Assembly (NCBI GenBank): GCA_945827525.1
Contig: CALZPA010000002.1
Coordinates: 1-41,414 of the forward strand
DNA: 41,414 nt
Direction: 5' to 3'
Source of the DNA: an uncultured Lentisphaeria bacterium
Lineage (GTDB): Bacteria; Verrucomicrobiota; Lentisphaeria; Oligosphaerales; Oligosphaeraceae
How positions within the stretch are numbered: position 1 is the stretch's first letter; each line of letters begins with the position of its first letter. Both the position numbers and the translations under genes were made by a program. Under the pieces are notes generated by a model. The model was not told where the DNA came from. It did not search any database and saw only the letters and a list, made by a program, of their open reading frames with translations. This document shows positions 33,793 to 41,414 of this stretch, one piece after another.

Positions 33793-34809
33793 TTATGGTT
33801 GGTGGGTGGGCGTTGGGTTCAGCTCGTCGCGGAGGCGTTGCCAGACGGGGGCGGGGAGGGCGGTTCCGACGACCTGGACGACCTCGGCGGCGACGCGGGC
33901 GCCGAAGCGTCCGGCCTCCGCGAGGGAGTGTCCGGCGAGGAGGGAGGCGAGGAAGCCGGCCGCCCAGAAGTCGCCGGCGCCTGTCGTGTCGCGTGGCGTC
34001 TCGACGGCGAACGCCGGGATGTGCAGGTGCGTCGCGTCCCCCCGGCGCTGCAGCAGGCAGCCGTGGCGTCCCAGCTTGACGGCGGCGAGGTCGCAGCATT
34101 CCAGGAAGGCGCGCAGGGCGTCCGTGGGGCGGTCGCTGCCGGCGAAGGCGGCGGCCTCCAGCTCGTTGGCGAAGACGAGGGAGACATGGTGGGTGAGGAC
34201 CTCGCGCAGCTCGTCGTGGTAGGCGGTGACGACCTCGGGGGCGTTGCAGTCGAGGCAGACGGTGAGTCCGGCGTCGTGGGCCTTGCGGGCGAGGTCGGCG
34301 GCGATGCCCTGCTGCCGGAAGGCATAGCCTTCGAGGAGGAAGTGGGAGAAGCCCTGGAAGTCGGCGGGCCGGAAGGTGTCGGTGTCGACGTCGAGGTTGG
34401 CGCCGAGGTTGGTGCGCATGGTACGTTCGGCGTCCGGTGTGATGAGGGAGAGGACGGTGCCGGTGGGGTGTCCGGGCGCGGCCAGACGGCAGTGCGCGTC
34501 GCTGACGCCGTCGTGGCGGAGGCTCTGGCGGTAGAGGTGACCGCGCGGGTCGTCTCCGGTGACGGCGAGCATGGCGGCGCGTCCGCCGAGGCGGGCGAAG
34601 GCGGCGAGGGTGTTGCGGGCGGCGCCGCCGGGGAGGGTGACGGGCGGGTTGGGGAGTCGGCGGAGGAGGGCGTCCATGTCGTCGGGGGAGACGAGCTGTG
34701 TGCCGCCCTTGTCGCCGGGGACGGAGCGCAGGAAGCCCTCGTCGACGTCGGCGAGGACATCGACGAGGGCGGAGCCGAAGCCGAGGAGACTCGGTGTGTG
34801 GGGAGGCAT
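33793..34809 (-). CDS. PfkB-family carbohydrate kinase, probable adenosine kinase
   Basis: The 338-residue kinase has the PfkB N-terminal signature [17 protein letters not shown] and the C-terminal [11 protein letters not shown], containing the catalytic Asp. Ribokinase, fructokinase and adenosine kinase all have this fold. Placement 12 bp after metK and 31 bp before ahcY argues for adenosine kinase, which would drain the adenosine released from SAH and pull the AhcY reaction forward. The specificity is inference from context. Confidence 0.85.
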   Translation of the reverse strand: MPPHTPSLLGFGSALVDVLADVDEGFLRSVPGDKGGTQLVSPDDMDALLRRLPNPPVTLPGGAARNTLAAFARLGGRAAMLAVTGDDPRGHLYRQSLRHDGVSDAHCRLAAPGHPTGTVLSLITPDAERTMRTNLGANLDVDTDTFRPADFQGFSHFLLEGYAFRQQGIAADLARKAHDAGLTVCLDCNAPEVVTAYHDELREVLTHHVSLVFANELEAAAFAGSDRPTDALRAFLECCDLAAVKLGRHGCLLQRRGDATHLHIPAFAVETPRDTTGAGDFWAAGFLASLLAGHSLAEAGRFGARVAAEVVQVVGTALPAPVWQRLRDELNPTPTHQP

Positions 34810-34821
34810 CGTGTGTGTGGC

Positions 34822-36018
34822 CTAGAGCTGGAACGCCTGGCGGAGCGCGTCGGCCTTGTCGGTGCGTTCCCAGGGGAAGTCGGGATTGCCGAAGTGTCCC
34901 TGCTGTGCGGTCTGGCGGTAGGACCAGCCCTGCGGTCGCTTGAGCTGCAGGTGCTCGATGATTTGGGCGGGACGGAAGTCGAAGATGTCGCCGTTGGCGA
35001 CGGCGGCGGCGATGCGCTCGTCCTCTACCTTGCCGGTGCCGAAGGTGTTGACGTTGATGGAGAGGGGCTCGGGGCGTCCGATGGCGTAGGCGACCTGGAG
35101 TTCGCAGCAGTCGGCGAGTCCGGCGGCGACGATGTTCTTGACGGCGTAGCGGGCCATGTAGGCGGCGGAGCGGTCGACCTTGGAGGGGTCTTTGCCGGAG
35201 AAGGCGCCGCCGCCGTGTCGTCCCATGCCGCCGTAGGTGTCGACGATGATCTTGCGTCCGGTGACGCCGGTGTCTCCGGCGGGGCCGCCGATGACGAACT
35301 GGCCGGTGGGGTTGATGAAGTAGCGGGTCGTGGTGGTCAGGAGGTGCTCGGGGATGATTTCGGCGACGACCTGTCTGGTGAGGGCCTCGAGCTGGGCGCG
35401 GTCGTAGTCCGTGGCGTGCTGGTGGGAGAGGACGACGGTCTGGAGGGCGACGGGCTTGCCGTTCTCGTAGCTGAAGGTGAGCTGGACTTTGGCGTCGGGC
35501 TTGAGGAAGCGCCGTTCGGGCGGGAGCTTCTGGAGCTCGTGGCGGATTTCGGTGAAGCGCTGGAGGATGAGCCGCGAGTAGTGGATGGGCGCGGGCATGA
35601 AGGCGTCGGTCTCGCTGCAGGCGAAGCCGAACATCATGCCCTGGTCGCCGGCGCCCTGCTCGTGGGTCTCGGAGGTGCTGGCGGTGACGCCCAGCGAGAT
35701 GTCCGGCGACTGGCTGTGGAGGGCGACGAGGATCTGCGCGGACTCGGCGGAGAAGCCGAGGCTGGGGTCGTCGTAGCCGATGTCGGCGACGACCTGCTTG
35801 GCGATGCCTGCGAAGTCGACCTTGGCGCGGGTGGTTATTTCGCCGGCGAGGACGATGAGGTTGGTGGTGGTGAGGACTTCGCAGGCGACCCGGGACTCGG
35901 GGTCCTGCTGGAGGCAGGCGTCGAGGATGGCGTCCGCGATTTGGTCGGAGACCTTGTCGGGATGGCCCTCGGAGACGCACTCGGAGGTGAAGACATGGGG
36001 GGCTTTGAGCGTTGACAT
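34822..36018 (-). CDS. metK: S-adenosylmethionine synthetase
   Basis: The 398-residue enzyme makes SAM from methionine and ATP. Markers are SEGHPDKVSDQIADA with the catalytic His, the signature GAGDQGMMFGFA near residue 120, and the P-loop-like GGGAFSGKDPSKVDRS near 265. I chose ATG 36018, which gives the standard N terminus, has AAAGGAAG upstream, and leaves a long leader; the frame is open to 36177 but that part is not conserved in type. It is the first gene of the minus-strand run metK - kinase - ahcY - GT4 - AhcY-like - MtaD-like. Confidence 0.97.
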   Translation of the reverse strand: MSTLKAPHVFTSECVSEGHPDKVSDQIADAILDACLQQDPESRVACEVLTTTNLIVLAGEITTRAKVDFAGIAKQVVADIGYDDPSLGFSAESAQILVALHSQSPDISLGVTASTSETHEQGAGDQGMMFGFACSETDAFMPAPIHYSRLILQRFTEIRHELQKLPPERRFLKPDAKVQLTFSYENGKPVALQTVVLSHQHATDYDRAQLEALTRQVVAEIIPEHLLTTTTRYFINPTGQFVIGGPAGDTGVTGRKIIVDTYGGMGRHGGGAFSGKDPSKVDRSAAYMARYAVKNIVAAGLADCCELQVAYAIGRPEPLSINVNTFGTGKVEDERIAAAVANGDIFDFRPAQIIEHLQLKRPQGWSYRQTAQQGHFGNPDFPWERTDKADALRQAFQL

Positions 36019-36334
36019 GATGGGACTGCTTCCTTTGGGTGGGGCGGCTGTCAGGGACGCAGCGGAGGCTTCCCGTGGCGCGTGTCGCACACGGGGGCTG
36101 TCTGCTGCGCTGTCCTGTCGTCGTCCCTGGCTACTCGATTTACATGGGATGTCATAATCAATGCCCACAAAACGCACCGTCGGCCGCGGTTGCGGGAGGC
36201 GCGTTTCGCGAGTATAGGGGGACTTTCCCTCCGGCGTTCGGAAGGAAAGGCAGGATGGACGAGGGGATAGATAGGTGGTTGGGGTGTCGCGTTGGACAGG
36301 AGCGCGGGGCGTCGGTTCCGGCGCCGCGGCGTGT
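36019..36334 (-). promoter_or_regulatory. metK leader with nested stem-loop and candidate -10 box
   Basis: No gene is seen in this 316-bp gap. A -10-like TATACT lies on the minus strand at 36211-36216 without a clear -35, giving a leader of ~185 nt. In that leader CAGGGACG and CGTCCCTG (36122-36129 and 36052-36059) can pair, enclosing a second short stem (CAGCG/CGCTG) and an apical hairpin CCCGTG...CACGGG (36090-36095 and 36072-36077). The sequence does not match the SAM-I, SAM-II, SAM-III or SAH riboswitch motifs that I know. Confidence 0.45.
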
Positions 36335-38419
36335 TCAGCGCGGGAAGAAGCGGTAGGTCTTGGGCATCTCGCCGGTGATGAGGTAGTAGATGGCGCCGGC
36401 GATCATGAAGACGAGGGCGCCGGCGATGTCGGCGGAGATGACGCCGAAGCAGAGCGGCTTGAGCTGCTGGACCATGCGGTTGCCTCCGAACTTGAGCACG
36501 AGCTTCTTGAGGAGCCAGCCGCCGAGGAGGGCGTTGGAGAAGACGCAGAGCGGGAAGGAGGCCCAGATGAGGAACATGCAGGGATGGAGCGGCCACCAGC
36601 GCGTGCGGAGCCGTAGGACGGCGAAGACGAGGACGCCGACGAAGCCCATGCCGAAGGCCCAGAGGAAGCCGTCGACGGGGCGGATGCTGCAGATGCGCTC
36701 CCAGCCGGAGAGGGCCTCGGACTGGGCGAGCTGGTTGGTGGCGCTGAGCTGGAGGACGGTGGGGTCGGCGGCGCGGAAGGGCAGGGTGGGGGTTCGGTAG
36801 TAGGACCACCAGCTGTTCTTGGGGGTTCCGAAGTCGTAGCAGGCGATGATGACGACGACGAGGGCGACGAGGATGCCGAGGGCGTAGGTGAGCGCGGAGG
36901 CGGTGGTCATCCTGGTGGTGCTGCCCTTGGTGGTGTCGGCGAGCTTGAGGCCGTTGGTGAGGTAGGCCATGAGGCACTGGCTCTGGTCCATGCAGAGGAT
37001 GCTGCAGAGGAAGGCGGAGGTGACGATGGCGGTGGGGCCGATGGCGTAGCCGCCGAAGAGGGCCATGATGGAGCCGAACGGGAGCCAGCCGGGCTGGATG
37101 AAGAACAGTCCGGTCTCGGCGCTCAGTCGCGCGACGCCGAAGAAGCTGACGAGCATCAGCAGGATGGTCAGGATGGCGACGGGCCAGGTGAGGCCGAGGC
37201 GGACGGCCAGCAGGCAGAGCGCGACTGTCGAGATGAGGAAGAGGCGCATGGCCGTGACGGCGCCCGGGCCGGGCCTGTCCACTGACTCCATGCCGCGGCG
37301 CGACGGCAGGAAGAAGGCGCGGCGGAGAAGGTTGAGGTAGTAGAAGCGGCCGGTGTAGAGGATCATCAGGGTGAGGGCGATGTAGGCACCGGTGCGGTTC
37401 CAGCCCTGCCAGCCGCCGATGTCATAGTCGGTCGAGAGGTCGAAGCCGTAGCCGACGACGGTGCAGCAGAAGATGGCCCAGAGTATCTGCGAGACGCCCA
37501 GCGTGAAGGAGATTTCGGCGGAGAGCAGGAAGCCGAAGGCGGTGACGAGGGGGAAGATCTCCAGCTTCATGAGGCCGTAGGCCCACGGGTTGCGTCGCAT
37601 GGAGGGGATGACGTTGTAGAACGCGCCCAGCGAATGGTACGTCTTGACGGGGATGATCTCCTCGGGGAACCAGGCGTAGAGGCCGTTGTCCAGGCGCATC
37701 AGGAAGACCATGATGAAGCCTGTCCAGAACAGCTTGCTGCGGAGGAGGGCGTTGAAGGCGTGGCCGGGCTCCTGGTCGATGAGGGCGGCGGTGAAGCTGG
37801 CCAGCGGGTACTGCAGGTGCTCGTGGTCGGCCCACTGCTTGTGGACGACGAGCGACAGCGAGGCCATGGCGACGACCGTCAGCATGATGAGCGGCAGCCA
37901 GGTGCGCAGGGCAGGCAGCCAGGAGCGCCAGGGCACCAGCCCGAACTCGCGGCGCAGCCATTCGGCGGTCGAGTCGGGCGGCGTCAGCGACTTGTCCGAG
38001 CCGATGTGGAAGCGGTTGACCACGAGGTCCGGGTTGTCGTTGACGACCAGGGAGTCCTTGGGGAAGTAGTCGAGCATGTGGCGCGTCTGCCAGCCGGGCG
38101 AGATGCTGTACCAGTGGTGCGGCATGACCACATTCTGCGCGAAGTGCTCCATCAGCGCGCGTCCCGGAATGCCCGAGGCCGCGCCCGCCAGCACGACGAT
38201 GAGGGCCAGCTCGGCCGGGCGCAGCGGCAGCCTGGGGCTCAGGCGGTGCAGCAGCGGGTTGAGCAGCATCACCGTCAGCAGCAGCGCCCCGATGACCACA
38301 ATGGGCAGCAGGTGGCCGTTGCTGAAGCTCTCCAGGTTTAGGATGCAGTCGTTGATGTAGCCGAAGCCACTGATGAACAGCACGCAGACGATGGCGATGA
38401 TGAGCGCTCGTAGGGTCAT
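36335..38419 (-). CDS. Polytopic membrane protein, DUF6785-like
   Basis: The 694-residue protein has roughly a dozen or more hydrophobic segments, beginning with MTLRALIIAIVCVLFISGF, and is almost certainly in the inner membrane. Between the second and third groups lies a hydrophilic loop at about residues 100-180 with HHWYSISPGWQ and YFPKDSLVV. A conserved-looking FFGVARLSAETGLFFIQPGW is in the second half. I recognise it as the DUF6785 type of PVC-group membrane protein (distantly OPT-transporter-like), with no known substrate. ATG 38419 is chosen; the longer frame adds 25 non-hydrophobic residues. Neighbours are a ROK kinase and metK. Confidence 0.7.
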   Translation of the reverse strand: MTLRALIIAIVCVLFISGFGYINDCILNLESFSNGHLLPIVVIGALLLTVMLLNPLLHRLSPRLPLRPAELALIVVLAGAASGIPGRALMEHFAQNVVMPHHWYSISPGWQTRHMLDYFPKDSLVVNDNPDLVVNRFHIGSDKSLTPPDSTAEWLRREFGLVPWRSWLPALRTWLPLIMLTVVAMASLSLVVHKQWADHEHLQYPLASFTAALIDQEPGHAFNALLRSKLFWTGFIMVFLMRLDNGLYAWFPEEIIPVKTYHSLGAFYNVIPSMRRNPWAYGLMKLEIFPLVTAFGFLLSAEISFTLGVSQILWAIFCCTVVGYGFDLSTDYDIGGWQGWNRTGAYIALTLMILYTGRFYYLNLLRRAFFLPSRRGMESVDRPGPGAVTAMRLFLISTVALCLLAVRLGLTWPVAILTILLMLVSFFGVARLSAETGLFFIQPGWLPFGSIMALFGGYAIGPTAIVTSAFLCSILCMDQSQCLMAYLTNGLKLADTTKGSTTRMTTASALTYALGILVALVVVIIACYDFGTPKNSWWSYYRTPTLPFRAADPTVLQLSATNQLAQSEALSGWERICSIRPVDGFLWAFGMGFVGVLVFAVLRLRTRWWPLHPCMFLIWASFPLCVFSNALLGGWLLKKLVLKFGGNRMVQQLKPLCFGVISADIAGALVFMIAGAIYYLITGEMPKTYRFFPR

Positions 38420-38474
38420 GGCAACCGGGCAGACGTTGGGCGTGGGGATGAAGGGGGGAAGGGGGGAAGGCGAC

Positions 38475-38516
38475 GTCAGCCAGCCTCGGGGCACCGTGCG
38501 CCCCGGGCTGGCTGAC
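38475..38516. other. GC-rich hairpin downstream of the ROK kinase gene
   Basis: GTCAGCCAGC (38475-38484) pairs perfectly with GCTGGCTGAC (38507-38516), enclosing a GGGGC/GCCCC inner pairing. It sits 64 bp past the ROK stop. No T-run, so it may be a transcript-stabilising or intrinsic pause element. Confidence 0.45.
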
Positions 38517-38580
38517 CGACTGCCGGAGGTCGTCCGGTCAGCCGGCTCGTTCGTCTTGGGAACGGATGCTGGTGTGCGCG

Positions 38581-39582
38581 TCAGGCGAAGGGGTTCCAGC
38601 GGCCGGTCTCATAGAGTCCGTTGAGGGCGACGGAGGCGCCGGCGAGTTCGCCGATCTTGAGTCCGAGGCCGGAGACGCAGACGGTGCAGGAGTCGCGGAA
38701 TTCCTTCCAGGCGAACATGGGGAGGTACTTCTTGACGGGCTCCATGAGGAAGTCGCCGGCGTAGAAGGCGGCGGTTCCGAGGACAATCATCTCGGGGTTG
38801 AAGGAGACCATGCAGATGCCGATGCCCTGGGCGAGGCGGTAGCAGATCTCGTCCCACATCTTGACGGCGAGCGGAATGCCGGCCTTGGCGCCCTCGCGGA
38901 CGGCCTGGAAGGTGAGGTTCTCGAGCTTGCCGTCGACGCCGGGGAGCCTGAACATGGCGTGGTCGGGGCGGTTGCGGAGCATGTCCTGGAGGCGCATCGC
39001 GACGGAGCGTCCGCCGCAGTAGGCCTCGAGGCAGCCGAGCTGGCCGCAGCCGCAGATGGGGCCGTTGGGGTCGAGGACGATGTGGCCGAGCTCGCCGGCG
39101 ATGCCGGTGTGTCCGGCGAGGAGCTTGCCGCCGCAGACGATGCCGCCGCCGACGCCGGTGGACATGGTGAGGTAGATGACGTCCTTCTTGCCCTTGGCGC
39201 AGCCGAAGAACCACTCGGCGAGGACGCCGGCGTTGGCGTCGTTGTCGAGGAAGACGGGCATTTCGAGTCCGCGCTTGAGGTCGTCGCGGATGGGGACGTC
39301 GTTCCAGCCCATGTTGGGCGACTTCATGATGCGTCCGCCCTCCATGTCGAGGGGGCCGGGGGCGCAGATGCCGCAGCCCTTGAGGTCTTCCTTCTTCAGG
39401 CCGGCCTTGTCGATGAGTTCGTTGGCAAGGTAGATGATCTGCGGCAGGACGGCCTCGTAGGAGGTGTCGGCGCCGGATTTGACGCGGTCGCTGGCCAGCA
39501 CGTTGCCTTCGGAGTCCGCGATGCAGACGGCGATCTTGGTGCCGCCGATGTCAATGCCCAGAACTTTGTAGGAGTCGCTCAT
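38581..39582 (-). CDS. ROK family sugar kinase (glucokinase-like)
   Basis: The 333-residue kinase starts with the phosphate-1 loop GIDIGGTKIAV, has DNDANAGVLAEWFFG with the catalytic Asp, MSTGVGGGIV (phosphate-2) and the ROK zinc motif CGCGQLGCLEA. HTGIAGELGH precedes it. There is no N-terminal DNA-binding domain, so it is a kinase and not a NagC-type repressor. Glucose is the commonest substrate for this type, but other hexoses or N-acetylhexosamines are possible. AAGGA lies 13 nt before the ATG. Confidence 0.9.
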   Translation of the reverse strand: MSDSYKVLGIDIGGTKIAVCIADSEGNVLASDRVKSGADTSYEAVLPQIIYLANELIDKAGLKKEDLKGCGICAPGPLDMEGGRIMKSPNMGWNDVPIRDDLKRGLEMPVFLDNDANAGVLAEWFFGCAKGKKDVIYLTMSTGVGGGIVCGGKLLAGHTGIAGELGHIVLDPNGPICGCGQLGCLEAYCGGRSVAMRLQDMLRNRPDHAMFRLPGVDGKLENLTFQAVREGAKAGIPLAVKMWDEICYRLAQGIGICMVSFNPEMIVLGTAAFYAGDFLMEPVKKYLPMFAWKEFRDSCTVCVSGLGLKIGELAGASVALNGLYETGRWNPFA

Positions 39583-39664
39583 GATTGGGAATGGTCCTTC
39601 AATGGTGCGTTGGTTGGAGGTGGGTTTGGGTGGTGGTGGTGGTGGGAGGTGGCGTCAGGCCGGC

Positions 39665-40228
39665 TCAGATGGCCATGAGCTCCTTCTCCTTGGCCTCGAG
39701 GGCCTTGTTGATGGCCTCGATCATCTTGTCGGTGCGCTTCTGGATGTCGTCGGTGTCCTTCTTCATGTCGTCCTCGGTGATCTCCGAGTTCTTCTGCGCC
39801 TTCTTGATGATGTCGTTGGCGTTGCGGCGGACGTTGCGGACTTCGACGCGGGCGTCCTCGGCGCGCTTGCGGACGAGCTTGGTGAGGTCCTTGCGGCGCT
39901 CCTCGGAGAGTTCGGGGATGGGGAGGCGGATGACGCGGCCGTCGGAGACGGGCGAGATGCCGAGCGAGGAGGCGCGGATGGCCTTCTCGATGCCCTTGAT
40001 GGCCTGCTGGTCCCAGGGCTGGATGACGAGGAGCCGGGGCTCGGGGGCGGTGATGGCGGCGATGTCCTTGAGGCGGGTCTGGGCGCCGTAGTACTCGACC
40101 ATGAGGCCCTCGACGAGTCCGGGGGCGGCCTTGCCGGTGCGGATGGTGGAGAATTCGTGGTTCATGCTCTCGAGGGCCTTGTCCATGGCCTTCTGGGAAT
40201 CTTCGACGATGGTGTCAACCTGTGGCAT
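39665..40228 (-). CDS. frr: Ribosome recycling factor
   Basis: The 187-residue protein has standard RRF length and splits the post-termination ribosome together with EF-G. Landmarks are STIRTGKAAPGLVEGLMVEYYGAQTRL early on, then LLVIQPWDQQAIKGIEKAI, ISPVSDGRVIRLPIPELSEERRKDL, and a C-terminal charged helix. AAGGAG lies 9 nt upstream of the ATG. It follows pyrH by 77 bp, the usual gene order; the gap includes a short (GATA)n run. Confidence 0.97.
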   Translation of the reverse strand: MPQVDTIVEDSQKAMDKALESMNHEFSTIRTGKAAPGLVEGLMVEYYGAQTRLKDIAAITAPEPRLLVIQPWDQQAIKGIEKAIRASSLGISPVSDGRVIRLPIPELSEERRKDLTKLVRKRAEDARVEVRNVRRNANDIIKKAQKNSEITEDDMKKDTDDIQKRTDKMIEAINKALEAKEKELMAI

Positions 40229-40305
40229 TGTTCGGACTCCTTGAGTTGGTGGTGGGGTGATGATAGATAGATAGATAAAAGAACAGATAGGGGAGGTGCG
40301 GGTCT

Positions 40306-41022
40306 TCAGCGGTCGGTGACGAGGGTGGCGGCGGAGAAGTCGCCGTCCATGATGCTGCCGAGGACGCCGGGGACGCCGAAGCGGAAGACGACGATGGGGA
40401 GGCTGTTGTCCTGGCAGAGGGAGAAGGCGGTGGAGTCCATGACCTTGAGGCGGTCGGCGAGGGCCTTGGCAAAGGTGAGGGTCTCGTAGCGGTGGGCGTT
40501 GGGGTTGCGGACGGGGTCGTCGTCGTAGATGCCGTCGACCTTGGTGCCCTTGAACACCGCGTCGGCGCCGATTTCGCAGGCGCGGAGGGCGGCGGTCGTG
40601 TCGGTCGTGAAGTAGGGGTGCCCGGTGCCGGCGGCGAAGAGGACGACGGTGCCCGCCTCGAGCAGCCGGACGGCCTCGCGCTGGTCGAACGGATGGAGGA
40701 CGCCCTGGATGGCGAACGCGGACTGGATCTCGGCCCTGACGCCGATGGCCTCGAGGGCGTCACGCATGGCGAGGGCGTTCATGGCGGTGGCGAGCATGCC
40801 CATGGAGTCGGCGGTGGTCCGGTCCATGCCCTTGCGGGAGCCGGCCAGTCCGCGGAAGAGGTTGCCGGCGCCGATGATGATGGCGACCTGGACGCCCTTG
40901 TCCACCGCCTCCCTGATGCGCTCGGCGACCTGTCCGGTCGCCTCCGGGTCAATGCCCCCGCCCTGGGGGCCCTTGAGCAGCTCGCCGCTCAGCTTCAGGA
41001 GGATGCGATGGAATCTTGGCAT
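40306..41022 (-). CDS. pyrH: UMP kinase
   Basis: The 238-residue enzyme phosphorylates UMP to UDP. It has the bacterial hexameric UMP-kinase pattern: ILLKLSGELL-KG at the N terminus, IIGAGNLFRG, DRTTADSMGMLATAMNALAM, and GTGHPYFTTDTTAALRACEIGADA. The C terminus VFRFGVPGVLG is normal. It is followed by frr on the same strand. No strong ribosome site is visible before the ATG at 41022. Confidence 0.97.
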   Translation of the reverse strand: MPRFHRILLKLSGELLKGPQGGGIDPEATGQVAERIREAVDKGVQVAIIIGAGNLFRGLAGSRKGMDRTTADSMGMLATAMNALAMRDALEAIGVRAEIQSAFAIQGVLHPFDQREAVRLLEAGTVVLFAAGTGHPYFTTDTTAALRACEIGADAVFKGTKVDGIYDDDPVRNPNAHRYETLTFAKALADRLKVMDSTAFSLCQDNSLPIVVFRFGVPGVLGSIMDGDFSAATLVTDR

Positions 41023-41312
41023 AACTGGCTGTCCGTCTTTCGGTTATGGGGTAATGTCCAGGGCGCCCGCACGCCCCGCGACAGGGTGACTCAAGCGTAA
41101 TATAAGCCCACAACGCCAAATGCCTAGACGCCCCGCGCATAAATTCAGGTGAAAACGACCTGAAAAAAAACACCATGCCGACGACAAAAAACGGCCCGTC
41201 CTGCGAATATACTATTGTGGGATGCGGTCTGCCCGCATCCTGCCTGAGACGGACAGGCGGCCGACGGGCCGGCCGGCTTCGGCGTGGCCCTGTGCCGCAC
41301 AAACGACCACGG
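41023..41312. other. Non-coding region with two inverted repeats upstream of pyrH
   Basis: No gene is supported here. TTCAGGT-gaaaacg-ACCTGAA (41144-41164) is a perfect 7-bp inverted repeat inside A-rich sequence, operator-like. GGATGCGG-TCTGC-CCGCATCC (41220-41240) is an 8-bp stem. A TATATT on the minus strand at 41099-41104 could be the pyrH -10 box, but I see no matching -35. Confidence 0.5.
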
Positions 41313-41414
41313 GCTTCTAGGGCTTCTGGGGCTTCTAGAGATTCTAGAGCTTCTAGAGATTCTAGAGCTTCTAGAGATTCTAGAGATTCTAGAGATTCTA
41401 GAGATTCTAGAGAT
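41313..41414. repeat. 9-bp minisatellite running off the window end
   Basis: Eleven complete units of the type GATTCTAGA / GCTTCTAGA follow each other from 41313, and a twelfth is cut by the window edge. The first two units are degenerate (GCTTCTAGG, GCTTCTGGG) and the last ones identical, so homogenisation increases to the right. Every regular unit contains TCTAGA. One plus-strand frame is open through it (Leu-Glu-Ile repeats), but no supported start precedes it. Confidence 0.9.

Noticed and set aside
31716-34079. 787-residue plus-strand frame rich in Gly, Asp, Val and Glu
   Set aside because: It lies opposite the glycosyltransferase, ahcY and kinase genes and has the composition expected of an antisense frame of GC-rich coding DNA.
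36052-36129. Known SAM or SAH riboswitch
   Set aside because: I could not match the leader to the conserved cores of SAM-I, SAM-II, SAM-III or the SAH riboswitch, so I list it only as a structured leader.
40260-40277. Short GATA tetranucleotide run between pyrH and frr
   Set aside because: Only about four units; likely chance microsatellite with no visible role.
41284-41414. Coding frame through the 9-bp minisatellite
   Set aside because: The frame is open with Leu-Glu-Ile repeats, but the only start is a GTG without a ribosome site, just after a stop codon. It is cut by the window edge.

Overview
The window looks like a piece of chromosome from a GC-rich, PVC-type bacterium, most likely a member of the Lentisphaerota (Victivallis-like). 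This assignment is an inference. It rests on four short pseudopilin genes of the [13 protein letters not shown] type that end in a 'DGH' block, on glycoside hydrolases paired with AraC and Gfo/Idh/MocA proteins, on a DUF6785-like membrane protein, and on a stand-alone AdoHcy-type metabolism cluster. No phage, IS element or CRISPR array is visible. Promoters, where recognisable, are of the ordinary sigma-70 type (for example TTGTGA-17-TATAAT), and start sites often but not always carry AAGGAG-like ribosome sites.

Layout. 1-95 holds a 32-bp direct repeat. 96-6416 (minus strand) carries housekeeping genes: a Na/Pi cotransporter with an unusual extracytoplasmic N-terminal extension, cysteine synthase, RNase G/E and Met-tRNA formyltransferase, the last two overlapping by 4 bp behind a good promoter. 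A tRNA(CAU) gene with its own promoter and terminator follows at 6680-6754. 6836-12489 is a carbohydrate-type locus: nitroreductase and an AraC regulator on the minus strand, and divergently a pseudopilin and a large secreted clan GH-A glycosidase whose stop codon lies inside the first of three palindromic tandem repeats. 12590-15908 has a Ycf46-like AAA ATPase, a Gfo/Idh/MocA oxidoreductase with a strong terminator, and a peroxiredoxin. 16197-17697 is a tandem pair of paralogous pseudopilins.

17798-19662 is a two-gene cassette, an AAA ATPase plus a TIGR02646-like HNH nuclease with a 4-bp overlap, that matches the Septu (PtuA/PtuB) anti-phage system. 19754-24998 is a minus-strand run of HisA, a Gfo/Idh/MocA oxidoreductase, a MurC-like ligase with a variant P-loop, and a glycosidase. 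A tRNA-Ser(CGA) with promoter and terminator (25152-25342) precedes a fourth pseudopilin. An ImmA/IrrE-like protein without an HExxH motif and a beta-lactamase-fold serine hydrolase follow on the minus strand.

28709-36018 is the most coherent metabolic unit. In transcription order it encodes S-adenosylmethionine synthetase, a PfkB-family (probable adenosine) kinase, S-adenosylhomocysteine hydrolase, a GT4 glycosyltransferase, a shortened AhcY-like protein lacking the catalytic segment, and an MtaD-like MTA/SAH deaminase. Together these make, use up and recycle the SAM by-product SAH by two possible routes (hydrolysis and deamination). metK has a long leader that can fold into a nested structure. 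36335-41022 holds a polytopic membrane protein, a ROK sugar kinase, ribosome recycling factor and UMP kinase. The window ends inside a 9-bp minisatellite.
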